Shown: positions 35,508 through 43,880 of the stretch, piece by piece
Numbering within the stretch: position 1 is the stretch's first letter
How the letters are laid out: each line of letters starts with the position of its first letter
Origin: Runella aurantiaca
GTDB lineage: Bacteria > Bacteroidota > Bacteroidia > Cytophagales > Spirosomataceae
DNA: 64,000 bases
Direction of reading: 5' to 3'
Assembly: GCF_003339505.1 (NCBI RefSeq)
Contig: NZ_QPIW01000002.1
Location: forward strand, 310,001-374,000
Program-made: the position numbers and the translations under genes
Notes under the pieces: generated by a model
The model's input: only the letters and a program-made list of their open reading frames with translations
Database searches by the model: none
Told to the model about the DNA's origin: nothing

Positions 35508-36748
35508 AAGTCGTTCATCTGAGTACCTATCATACCTTTGGTGGGGCTGCGATTGCGGCGCTTCGGCTACACCATGCCTTGCGCGGCATTGGGGTAGAAT
35601 CGTCGGTATTGGTGCAGGAAGCTAAACGCGAGGAAGATGGTGTGCAGGGATTTGCGTCTGGTTTTATTGAAAAAAAAATGGCGTTTGCACGGTTTGCGGC
35701 GGAACGCGCCTATTTTTTGTTTCAAGAAAAAGACAAAAGCGTTCGCTTTCATTTTTCACCCTTGTGGGCTGGCGTTGACGTATTTGCTCATCCGCTCGTG
35801 CGCGAAGCCGATGTGATTCATTTGCACTGGATTAACTTCGGTTTTTTGTCGTTACATTCATTAGAAAAACTGTTTGCGCTCGGTAAACCCGTAGTCTGGA
35901 CAATGCACGATATGTCGACCTTTACGGGTGGTTGTCATTACAGTCGTGAATGTGACCGCTACCTTACGCATTGTGGATTTTGTCCTTATTTACGAAAGCC
36001 AAGCGCCACGGATTTATCATCTCGCGTGTTTGAGCAAAAGAAAAACCTGTTTTCAAATGCTCCGCTGACGCTCGTTTCGCCCAGTCGATGGTTGGCAGAA
36101 TTGGGCACGCGTGCCGCGCTGACCAAACACTTGACTTCGCTCGCGATTCCCAATCCCATTGATACATCCGTTTTTAAGCCTGCTTCGTCTTCGGAAATTG
36201 ACCTGAATCCCGCCAAGAAATGGATTCTTTTTGCGGGCGTCAATACCCAAGACCCACGCAAGGGTTTTGCCTACTTTAAAGAAGCAACGCAGTTATTAAA
36301 AGACCGACTTGCAGACTGGGGTATTGTCGTTTTTGGCAAAACCGAACCCGATGCCCTCACCGATATGGGCTTGGAAGTAAAGTCGTTGGGAAGCCTGCCA
36401 GCACACGAAGTCGTCAAGGTGTATCAGGCCGCCGATGTGATGGTGGTTCCTTCGTTGGAAGATAATTATCCCAACACTGTCATCGAAGCCATGGCTTGTG
36501 GTACGCCCGTGGTGGGTTTTGATTCGGGCGGAATTTTCGAACAAATCGAGCACAAAAAAACGGGCTATGTTGCCAAGTTGTATTCTTCTGAAGACTTAGC
36601 CAAGGGTATTCGGTTTGTGTTGGAAGAGGCTGATTATGAGCAATTAAAGTTAAATAATCTCCAGGTTATTGGGCAGCGGAATAGCTTCGGGGTGGTGGCC
36701 AATGCGTACTTATCCCTCTATCAAAAGCTGACAGAAGTACCTATATAG
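35504..36748 (+). CDS. Glycosyltransferase family 4
   Basis: This retaining GT-B transferase of 414 residues has the N-terminal glycine-rich strand STYHTFGGAAIAALRLHHAL, the catalytic region VWTMHDMSTFTGGCHYSREC, and the C-terminal donor domain with FAGVNTQDPRKGF, VVPSLEDNYPNTVIEAMACG and TPVVGFDSGGIFEQI. The cysteine-rich CDRYLTHCGFCPYL segment is common in this Bacteroidota subgroup. ATG at 35504 is chosen over GTG at 35495 because it gives the ATGA overlap with the methyltransferase stop. Confidence 0.92.
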   Translation: MKVVHLSTYHTFGGAAIAALRLHHALRGIGVESSVLVQEAKREEDGVQGFASGFIEKKMAFARFAAERAYFLFQEKDKSVRFHFSPLWAGVDVFAHPLVREADVIHLHWINFGFLSLHSLEKLFALGKPVVWTMHDMSTFTGGCHYSRECDRYLTHCGFCPYLRKPSATDLSSRVFEQKKNLFSNAPLTLVSPSRWLAELGTRAALTKHLTSLAIPNPIDTSVFKPASSSEIDLNPAKKWILFAGVNTQDPRKGFAYFKEATQLLKDRLADWGIVVFGKTEPDALTDMGLEVKSLGSLPAHEVVKVYQAADVMVVPSLEDNYPNTVIEAMACGTPVVGFDSGGIFEQIEHKKTGYVAKLYSSEDLAKGIRFVLEEADYEQLKLNNLQVIGQRNSFGVVANAYLSLYQKLTEVPI

Positions 36749-36774
36749 CGAGTAGAGGCGGTAGGCCTGAGAGC

Positions 36775-36792
36775 GCAGTTTTGAGAAACTGC
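36775..36792. repeat. REP-like hairpin, copy 1
   Basis: GCAGTTTTGAGAAACTGC: seven-base arms around a TGAG loop. It is the same core as the hairpins at 36836, 36866 and 11286, with an A-T pair where those have G-C. Confidence 0.8.
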
Positions 36793-36800
36793 TTTCACGC

Positions 36801-36889
36801 AATCTCGCGATTTTAAAAAATGCTTCCACACACCAGCGGTTTTGAGAAACCGCCTCCACGTGCGAGCGGTTTCTCAAAACCGCGAGATT
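36801..36889. repeat. Nested inverted repeats with REP-like hairpins, copies 2 and 3
   Basis: GCGGTTTTGAGAAACCGC (36836-36853) and GCGGTTTCTCAAAACCGC (36866-36883) are each a hairpin and are exact reverse complements of each other. They are enclosed by AATCTCGCG (36801-36809) and CGCGAGATT (36881-36889). The whole unit can fold into one long structure, like paired REP elements (BIME). It lies between convergent genes. Confidence 0.85.
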
Positions 36890-36907
36890 CCCCTAAATCG
36901 AAATCGG

Positions 36908-37717
36908 TTATTGTTCAACGGCTTTGATGCTGTAATTTTTGGTCAACTTCCACAATAGGCTGGGAGCAAAGCGCTTGAGATAAGTGCCAAGCGTTTCCTT
37001 AAAGCCCGCAATGATAATCTCGTGTTTTCCTGCTTTGAGTGCATTTACCATTTTGCGGGCGCACACATCTGCGGGAATTCCTTTGGCTTGATTTTGGTCC
37101 ATTTTGCCAAAAGGTTTGCCGTCTTTACCGATGGCATTGAGCGAAATATTGGTTTTGATATAACCCGGGCAAGCCACCGTTACCACGATGCCATCGCGCC
37201 AAACTTCTCCACGCAACGAATCAAAAAAACCCTGAATGGCGTGTTTGGAGGCACAATAAAATGTCCGGAATGAGGTGCCGATTTTGCCGCTCACGCTGCT
37301 CGTGACCAAAATGCCGCCCGATTTTTGAGCAATCATGTATGGAAGCACTTCGCGGGTGAGGAGAACTACGCTGGTGAAATTGGTATCCATCAATTTTTGA
37401 AAATCGGCGGGCGCAATGTCCAGAAATTTTTCCCGTTGGCTGATACCCGCGTTGGGAACCAGTACGTCTATTCTCCCAAAGTGTTGAAGAACGGTGTCGG
37501 TTTTTGCCCCAAATTCTTCGGGCTTCAACATGTCAATCGGCAAGATTAGAACGGAAGTATCGGGCAGGTTTAGGCTTTTTTTTACGCGCTCCAATTCGTC
37601 CTGCCGGCGGGCAGAGAGCACCAATTTTGCGCCTTGTTTGGCAAATTCATGGGCTAATGCCTCGCCAATACCCGACGAGGCACCCGTTATCCAAACTATT
37701 TTATCGGTTAGGTTCAT
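36908..37717 (-). CDS. Short-chain dehydrogenase/reductase
   Basis: A 269-residue NAD(P)-dependent oxidoreductase of the classical/extended DHRS7-like group. The cofactor site is ITGASSGIGEALAHEF, followed by VPNAGIS (NAG) and SSVSGKIG with the catalytic serine. The catalytic pair is in YCASKHAIQGF (Tyr and Lys). R at the end of the second strand (LSARRQDELER) favours NADP. The substrate is unknown; a short hydrophobic C-terminus may contact membrane. A single gene. Confidence 0.92.
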   Translation of the reverse strand: MNLTDKIVWITGASSGIGEALAHEFAKQGAKLVLSARRQDELERVKKSLNLPDTSVLILPIDMLKPEEFGAKTDTVLQHFGRIDVLVPNAGISQREKFLDIAPADFQKLMDTNFTSVVLLTREVLPYMIAQKSGGILVTSSVSGKIGTSFRTFYCASKHAIQGFFDSLRGEVWRDGIVVTVACPGYIKTNISLNAIGKDGKPFGKMDQNQAKGIPADVCARKMVNALKAGKHEIIIAGFKETLGTYLKRFAPSLLWKLTKNYSIKAVEQ

Positions 37718-37807
37718 TAAAATCTAAATTCAGAATGAAAAGATGATTGTATTTCTTCCGCAATATTGCCCATTTTTGCGCGTTAATTCCACCAAATACA
37801 CGACATT

Positions 37808-38791
37808 ATGTTTTTTCGCGCCTGCTTTTTACTTTCTGCTACGCTGCTTATTTCTACTTCTCTTTCTGCTCAGCATTTTGCGCTGAGTCGGCTTTTTTAT
37901 CCTAATGCTACCCTACGTGCCGACTATATGCCCGAAGCCAACATGGGCAATAATCAGCGCTACGGTCTTTCGCGGACGTCGTTCAACGGCATTATTCCGC
38001 TGCGGAGTGAGGTGGATGTGTCTTTTAGCTTGCGTAAAAAGTTTGATTTGCGCGCGCGCCATTTTTTGATGCTGGCCAATGTATCTCAACTCAAACCTAC
38101 CCAAAATGGCATCATTACCCCCGATAACGGTTACAAAACAGCGTCGGTGGGAGTGCTTATGCTTCAGGCCAGCCTGCGCGACCGACTCTGGATTTATGGC
38201 GGAGGGTTGGGCGTGACGGAGTCCAACGAAACGTTTTTTACGCCCCAGCCTTTTTTCTGGGGAGGGGCTGCCCGAATGCGAATTTTAGGGATACATACTC
38301 AGATTGCCTACGGAACGGCCGTCATTTATAACCAAAAATTTCGTTTGATTCCCGTTTTTGGTCTCAACAAACGCCTTGGCAAACAGTGGCGTGTGTCGGC
38401 GTTATTGCCTTTTCGGTTGGATGTCAACCGCCGTTTTAATGAATGGTTCAACATTGATATGATTGGTGCCTTTGACGGATATAGCGGAGGTTTTCAGCAG
38501 GTCATGAATGCTGAAAAAATGTTTCGTCGCAGCAATTATCAGCACGTTAAGCTCTCGGTGGCGGCCAATGCGCATTTGTTCACCGTGTTCAACGTGTCGT
38601 TGGAAGCGGGATTAGGAACATTTCGCCAGCTGCGCACTTTTAACTCTGCCCACGAAAATTTGATTACCCAAAAACCCAACATTGCGCCCTTTATCGGGGC
38701 AAGCGTACGTTACATTACCAGTAAATCAAAAATGTCTAATCAATTTACCAAGAAATTGGGCTTAGGTGGAGAAAGCGGCATTAACTGGTAG
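37808..38791 (+). CDS. Outer-membrane beta-barrel protein of unknown function
   Basis: A 327-residue secreted protein with a signal peptide (ending SLSAQ) and many alternating beta strands ending in aromatic residues. Near the middle RLWIYGGGLGVTESNETFF and GLNKRLGKQWRVSALLPF look like barrel strands. The layout recalls the DUF6268 outer-membrane group, but the match is by eye. The C-terminus is polar, which is unusual for a barrel. The gene end overlaps the convergent CPBP gene by 11 bases. Confidence 0.75.
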   Translation: MFFRACFLLSATLLISTSLSAQHFALSRLFYPNATLRADYMPEANMGNNQRYGLSRTSFNGIIPLRSEVDVSFSLRKKFDLRARHFLMLANVSQLKPTQNGIITPDNGYKTASVGVLMLQASLRDRLWIYGGGLGVTESNETFFTPQPFFWGGAARMRILGIHTQIAYGTAVIYNQKFRLIPVFGLNKRLGKQWRVSALLPFRLDVNRRFNEWFNIDMIGAFDGYSGGFQQVMNAEKMFRRSNYQHVKLSVAANAHLFTVFNVSLEAGLGTFRQLRTFNSAHENLITQKPNIAPFIGASVRYITSKSKMSNQFTKKLGLGGESGINW

Positions 38792-39653
38792 GCTTGGCGG
38801 TCACCTGAAGTCCAACGAATTTTTTTGAGAGCAGTACATAAAGCGCCATTACTACCACCCATTGGGTAACCATGAGCGGAAAGTTTAGCTCGGTAGTCAT
38901 CCAAACGGTGGAGCTAGGTACTGAGCTGCTTGGATAGCCCACCAACAAAAAGGCGTACACATTGTTGGCCAAGTGAATGCCCAAGGGCAATTCAAGTGAT
39001 TTGTCGATGACGCCCAACAGCGCAAAAAATAAACCTACGCCGATGTAATATACCATCGCGAGGCCCAACGAGCCTACGGCCTCAATCTCGTCGTTGAAAC
39101 TGTGGGCAAGGCCAAAAACCGTGGATGTAATAATAATTCCTGCCCAAAGATTCCATGAGCCAATTCCCTGCAAAAGGTACCCTCTGAAAAAAAGCTCTTC
39201 AAAAGAAGTTTGAAGCGGAAGCAAGACAATAGCCACGACCAATGAGGGTAAAAAGTCCTTCAAATTGAGTGAAAACTGGTATTTGTCAGGAAACAGCAAG
39301 TACGTAGCGGTTTCTACTACCGCTGAGCAAACCATCCAAAGCCCAGCAGACTTTAGTACGCGAGGCCAATTGACTACTCCAGTAGGCGTAATCATGGTAA
39401 GTGGATTGCGTTTGTGAAGGTGTTTTACACACAGCCACAGAACCACCAGCGAAGCCACAAAGCCCAACAACATCAGGGATGTAATAAGATAAACGGGCAA
39501 TGCCTGAGGGTCGTCTTTCCACGTGACCATGGCCCAAGCACCTGGAATTGAGCCAAGAAGGTTAGCGATAAATACTAAGATAAACACAGCGACGTACACA
39601 CCAAATTCGTTACGCCCCTGCCGAGCGGCATGAATGAAGGGGTTGATTTGCAT
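38781..39653 (-). CDS. CPBP-family intramembrane metalloprotease
   Basis: A 290-residue integral protein of the Abi/CaaX-protease-like family with about eight membrane helices. The conserved motifs are present: SFEELFFRGYLLQGI (EExxxR), GLAHSF (FxxxH type) and GIHLANNVYAFLLV (HxxxN). The family includes prenyl-protein proteases and bacteriocin-immunity proteins, so the substrate is open. Single gene; its 3' end overlaps the convergent outer-membrane gene. Confidence 0.9.
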   Translation of the reverse strand: MQINPFIHAARQGRNEFGVYVAVFILVFIANLLGSIPGAWAMVTWKDDPQALPVYLITSLMLLGFVASLVVLWLCVKHLHKRNPLTMITPTGVVNWPRVLKSAGLWMVCSAVVETATYLLFPDKYQFSLNLKDFLPSLVVAIVLLPLQTSFEELFFRGYLLQGIGSWNLWAGIIITSTVFGLAHSFNDEIEAVGSLGLAMVYYIGVGLFFALLGVIDKSLELPLGIHLANNVYAFLLVGYPSSSVPSSTVWMTTELNFPLMVTQWVVVMALYVLLSKKFVGLQVTAKPTS

Positions 39654-40262
39654 AGGGTAAAGTTCTTATGAAGTCCGAAATAAGCACATTTTCTTCACTA
39701 ATTGATAGGAGTGAGAGGAATTACACCTATTGGAATAAGAAAAATAGCTTGTCGGATGCAGTTTTCGGCCTATTAAGCTACCCCAATTGGCAAAGTGACC
39801 ACAATCCATAGGGTTGTTGAGCATCAAAAAACCCCCTTATTGCTTTTACACAAAAAGGGGGTAGTCACTATTTGAAGGTTGATGAAATGTGTTTCAAAAA
39901 TTGAACAAAACAAATAAAATCTGCTTTGTTTTTGATTGAATGTTCAAAGCTAATGCAAAATTTAATGTATCTACAAATAATTTTAAAAAAATATGCTTAA
40001 TTGAGTATTTTTCTTGATAAAATTATATATTATCCATAATTAGTCGCTATTTTGTTCAAGTAATTATTGGCTTGAAAAATTAAATGAAAAAATTAAAAAT
40101 CAGAAAATTTGAAATTTGTTTTCTGACTTTGTGCTATACAAAAAGAAAAAAATGGCAAAAATTGATAGATGTATAGAATTTTACTCAAAAAATAAACTTA
40201 GCTACGTTGAGCACTATTTTGGTATAATTTTGAGAAATAGACTACTTAGTCATAACTATACT
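39654..40262. other. AT-rich gap between CPBP and aldo/keto reductase genes
   Basis: About 600 bases with clearly higher AT content than the genes beside it. It contains a minus-strand terminator at 39831-39862. The 400 bases between that hairpin and the reductase stop hold a plus-strand open stretch from 40149 (MAKIDRCIEFYSKNKLSYVE...) that runs into the reductase gene and has no clear ending of its own. It could be a relic or chance. Confidence 0.45.
39831..39862 (-). terminator. Minus-strand terminator in the AT-rich gap
   Basis: ACCCCCTT (39831-39838) and AAGGGGGT (39855-39862). Read on the minus strand the stem is followed by TTTTTT. It is about 400 bases beyond the aldo/keto reductase stop, leaving a long trailer or a separate transcript. 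Confidence 0.65.
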
Positions 40263-41252
40263 CTATGCCGTCAGCACTTTCATCATTGCCTCTGGGTAAC
40301 GCAGGCCCGCTACGGCTTCTTTGGGGCTGATGCGTTCGAGTTCAGCCAATTCCTCCTTGGAAAGCGTAATGGTGAGTGCTCCTAGATTCTCTTTTAGGTA
40401 AGAAACCCGTTTGGTGCCAGGAATAGGTACAATATTTTCGCCCTGTGCCAGTACCCACGCCAGCGCTAACTGAGAGGGAGTAATGCCGCGCTCTTCGGCC
40501 CACCGTTTGAGTAAATCAACGATGGCAAGGTTTTTGGCAAAATTTTCGCCCATAAATCGTGGCGAATTCCGTCGGAAATCATCAGGAGACAAATCTTCAA
40601 ATTTTTGAAATTGTCCCGTTAAAAAACCTCGCCCCAGTGGACTGTAAGCAACCAAAGTAATGCCCAGTTCCTTGCAGGTAGGAATAACGGATTCTTCAAT
40701 GTCGCGGCTCCAAAGTGAGTATTCTGACTGAACGGCCGAGATGGGATGTACCGCATGGGCGCGTTTGATGGTTTGTGCCGAAACCTCCGAAAGCCCTATG
40801 TACCGTACTTTGCCCGCTTTTACAAGCTCGCTCATGGCACCCACCGTTTCTTCAATGGGCGTATTTTGGTCCAAACGATGCAAATAATATAAATCAATGG
40901 TATCAATACCCAGGCGCTTGAGGCTGGCGTCACAACTTGCTTGTACGTATTCTGGACGTCCGCTAAAACCTCGCTTGGCGGGGTCGTTGAGGTCGCGTAT
41001 GATGCCAAATTTGGTGGCTAGCACTACCTCGTCGCGGCGTTGGCGCACCACTTTTCCAACGAGTTCTTCGTTTTTAAATGGCCCGTAGGCGTCGGCAGTG
41101 TCCAGAAAATTTATACCTTCGTCGAGGGCCGTATGGAGGGTCTTGAGTGACTCGGTATCGTCGGTAGCACCGTAAAACTCAGACATTCCCATGCAGCCTA
41201 AACCGATGGCCGAGAGCGAAATCGTACTGTTTCCTAAAGGGCGTTTTTGCAT
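40263..41252 (-). CDS. Aldo/keto reductase
   Basis: This 329-residue NADPH-dependent reductase has a TIM-barrel fold. The tetrad is visible: aspartate and tyrosine in [19 protein letters not shown], lysine in [11 protein letters not shown] and histidine in [16 protein letters not shown]. Other marks are [29 protein letters not shown] and [17 protein letters not shown]. It is close to the YakC/AKR13 group that reduces aldehydes such as methylglyoxal. It is divergent from the DUF1003 gene. Confidence 0.93.
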   Translation of the reverse strand: MQKRPLGNSTISLSAIGLGCMGMSEFYGATDDTESLKTLHTALDEGINFLDTADAYGPFKNEELVGKVVRQRRDEVVLATKFGIIRDLNDPAKRGFSGRPEYVQASCDASLKRLGIDTIDLYYLHRLDQNTPIEETVGAMSELVKAGKVRYIGLSEVSAQTIKRAHAVHPISAVQSEYSLWSRDIEESVIPTCKELGITLVAYSPLGRGFLTGQFQKFEDLSPDDFRRNSPRFMGENFAKNLAIVDLLKRWAEERGITPSQLALAWVLAQGENIVPIPGTKRVSYLKENLGALTITLSKEELAELERISPKEAVAGLRYPEAMMKVLTA

Positions 41253-41291
41253 TGTTTTGCGGCGTTTGTGTGTTATTCAAAACCAATAAAA

Positions 41292-41792
41292 ATGGAAACA
41301 AGTTTAAACAATCAAAAAATAAAACACCTCGAAACCATTCTCCAAAAAGACTTAGGACGACTATCGGATGAAGAGATGAAAATCTTGGTTTCCATGAGTA
41401 TCAGCCGTATTTTGGTGGATAATTCGGTGGATGATGCCCGACAAAAAACCACTTTTGGCGAACGGACAGCGGATAAAATAGCGGAATTTGGCGGTAGCTG
41501 GACGTTTATCATTTCGTTTGGTCTGTTTATCGCCGTCTGGATAAGCGTCAATGTGTGGTTGTTGCTCAACAAGGGTTTTGACCCGTACCCGTTTATTTTA
41601 CTCAACCTTATTTTGTCTTGTTTGGCCGCTTTGCAGGCCCCAGTCATCATGATGAGCCAGAATCGTCAGGAGCAAAAGGACCGTGAACGTGCCAAAAGTG
41701 ATTACGAAATCAACCTCCGCGCCGAGTTGGAAATTCGGCTTTTGCACGAAAAACTAGACTATGTGATTCATAAACTGGAGACGAAAAAATGA
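41292..41792 (+). CDS. DUF1003-domain membrane protein
   Basis: This 166-residue protein has two membrane helices (WTFIISFGLFIAVWISVNVW and FILLNLILSCLAALQAPVIM) and soluble ends. The DUF1003 core TADKIAEFGGSW and IMMSQNRQEQKDRERAKSDY is clear. The C-terminus is a charged helix. The function of the family is unknown. ATG at 41292 is used; the upstream in-frame residues from 41247 overlap the divergent reductase start and look non-coding. Confidence 0.9.
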   Translation: METSLNNQKIKHLETILQKDLGRLSDEEMKILVSMSISRILVDNSVDDARQKTTFGERTADKIAEFGGSWTFIISFGLFIAVWISVNVWLLLNKGFDPYPFILLNLILSCLAALQAPVIMMSQNRQEQKDRERAKSDYEINLRAELEIRLLHEKLDYVIHKLETKK

Positions 41793-41793
41793 G

Positions 41794-41822
41794 GAAGGCT
41801 GCCCCTGAATGAGGCAGCCTTC
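41794..41822. terminator. Bidirectional terminator between DUF1003 and acs genes
   Basis: GAAGGCTGCC (41794-41803) and GGCAGCCTTC (41813-41822), between two convergent stops. Confidence 0.82.
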
Positions 41823-41848
41823 TTGAAAGATTAGCGGATAAACTTATA

Positions 41849-43738
41849 TTACATCGCGCCTGCTTTAATATCATCCACAACTGTGGGGTCCAGAAGCGTG
41901 GTCGTGTCGCCTAGATTAGAGGTGTCTCCTTCGGCGATTTTGCGCAGAATCCGGCGCATGATTTTTCCCGAGCGTGTTTTGGGTAATCCTCTGACAAACT
42001 GGATTTTATCTGGTTTGGCAATGGGCCCAATGATGCGAGTCACGGTCGCTAAAATATCCCGGCGCGAAAGATCTTCGTCGTCGAGGGTATTTTCACAAAT
42101 GACAAACGCATAAATACCCTGCCCTTTGATGTCGTGCGGATAGCCCACCACGGCACTTTCGATGACGTCGGCGTGCATGTTGATGGCGTTTTCTACTTCG
42201 GCGGTTCCGATGCGGTGCCCCGATACGTTAAGCACATCATCCACGCGGCCCGTGATGCGGTAGTAGCCGTCTTCGTCGCGGAGGCAACCGTCGCCCGTAA
42301 AGTATAGGTTTGGATAGGTCGAAAAGTATGTCTGCCGACAGCGCTCGTGGTCGCCCCAAGTGGTGCGGATGATAGATGGCCACGGATATTTGATACAAAG
42401 ATTTCCGCTCACGCCGTTTCCTTCTATTTCTTTGCCACTTTCATCGACCAATATCGGTTGTACACCTGGCAGTGGCAGTGTCGCGTAGGTTGGCTTGGTT
42501 TTGGTCACGCCCGCAATGGGCGAAATCAAAATGCCGCCCGTTTCGGTTTGCCACCAAGTATCGACAATCGGGCATTTACCTTTACCAATGTGTTCGTTGT
42601 ACCAGTTCCATGCTTCTTCGTTGATGGGTTCACCCACCGAGCCCAGCACTTTGAGCGAACTAAGGTCTTTGCCTTCGACGTATTTCAGGCCAAAGCCCAT
42701 CAACGACCGAATGGCCGTGGGGGCGGTATAAAGAATGTCTACTTTGTGCCGGTCAACAATATCCCAAAAACGTCCCGCATCGGGATAGGTCGGAATGCCC
42801 TCAAACATCAAAGAAGTGGCTCCACTCAGCAGCGGGCCGTATACGATGTAGCTGTGCCCCGTAATCCAGCCCACATCCGCGGTACAGAAAAATACTTGGT
42901 CTTTTTCGTATTGGAATACATTTTGGAACGTATACGCCGAATACACCATGTAGCCGCCAGTGGTGTGTACAACGCCCTTGGGCTTGCCCGTTGAGCCTGA
43001 TGTATAGAGAATAAACAAAGGGTCTTCTGAATCCATCACCTCGGGCCGGCAGTCAGATGTGACTTGCTTCATTTCACTTTCCCACCATACGTCACGGCCT
43101 TTGATCATCGAAATGGGTGTGCGGGTATGGGTCAGTACGATAACTTTTTGAACCGAAGGACACGCAATCAGGGCGTCGTCAACGGTATCTTTCATGGGGA
43201 TATTTTTATTGCCACGCGCCGCACCGTCGGAGGTAACAATGACCTTACAGTTAGAATCAATGATGCGGTCGGTCAAAGACTGGGCCGAAAACCCACCGAA
43301 TACGACCGAGTGAACGGCACCGATGCGCGCACAGGCCAAGATGGCGATGGCCGCTTCTGGCACCATTGGCAGGTAAATACACACGCGGTCGCCTTTGGCA
43401 ACGCCGTTGCGCTTGAGCACGTTGGCAAAACGACACACTTGGTCGTGCAGCATTTTGTACGTGAGCGTAACGCTGGGTTCAGAAGGGTCGTTGGGTTCCC
43501 AAATGATGGCGGGATGATTGCCCAGTTCGCGCAAATGACGGTCGAGGGCGTTTTCGGTGATGTTTGTTTTTCCACCTACAAACCACTTGATGTCGGGGGT
43601 GCTAAAATTCCATTCGAGCACTTTTTTCCACGGCTTATGCCATTTGAATTCCTGAGCTACTTCGGCCCAGAATCCTTCGGGGTCTTCTACACTGTGCTGA
43701 TAGGCGGTTTGGTACTCTTCAAATGTACGGATACGCAT
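41849..43738 (-). CDS. acs: Acetyl-CoA synthetase
   Basis: Acs makes acetyl-CoA from acetate, ATP and CoA in the cytoplasm. The 629-residue protein starts MRIRTFEEYQTAYQHSVEDP (ATG at 43738; the 59 upstream in-frame residues lack family resemblance and overlap the previous gene). Motifs: ILYTSGSTGKPKGVVHTTGG (P-loop), DTWWQTETGG, YFTGDGCLRDEDGYYRITGR and the catalytic, acetylatable lysine in LPKTRSGKIMRR. It is last in the carboxylate module, 142 bases after the PrpE-like gene, so it may also have its own promoter. Confidence 0.94.
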   Translation of the reverse strand: MRIRTFEEYQTAYQHSVEDPEGFWAEVAQEFKWHKPWKKVLEWNFSTPDIKWFVGGKTNITENALDRHLRELGNHPAIIWEPNDPSEPSVTLTYKMLHDQVCRFANVLKRNGVAKGDRVCIYLPMVPEAAIAILACARIGAVHSVVFGGFSAQSLTDRIIDSNCKVIVTSDGAARGNKNIPMKDTVDDALIACPSVQKVIVLTHTRTPISMIKGRDVWWESEMKQVTSDCRPEVMDSEDPLFILYTSGSTGKPKGVVHTTGGYMVYSAYTFQNVFQYEKDQVFFCTADVGWITGHSYIVYGPLLSGATSLMFEGIPTYPDAGRFWDIVDRHKVDILYTAPTAIRSLMGFGLKYVEGKDLSSLKVLGSVGEPINEEAWNWYNEHIGKGKCPIVDTWWQTETGGILISPIAGVTKTKPTYATLPLPGVQPILVDESGKEIEGNGVSGNLCIKYPWPSIIRTTWGDHERCRQTYFSTYPNLYFTGDGCLRDEDGYYRITGRVDDVLNVSGHRIGTAEVENAINMHADVIESAVVGYPHDIKGQGIYAFVICENTLDDEDLSRRDILATVTRIIGPIAKPDKIQFVRGLPKTRSGKIMRRILRKIAEGDTSNLGDTTTLLDPTVVDDIKAGAM

Positions 43739-43880
43739 GATATCTGAATGTGTTTTGGTAAAAGTTAACGTGGTTAGGAAGGTTGTTGATGAATGCGGGT
43801 CTAAAAATAACAAAACATTTTCCCGTTTGAGTGAAATCGCTGTCCTAAAATTGCTAAAAAGGTATAGAAAGTGATGAAAA

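Noticed and set aside
40149-40385. Plus-strand ORF starting MAKIDRCIEFY as a gene.
   Set aside because: Its second half is the antisense of the well-supported aldo/keto reductase; the first half is AT-rich with no family resemblance. It is mentioned only as a possible relic.
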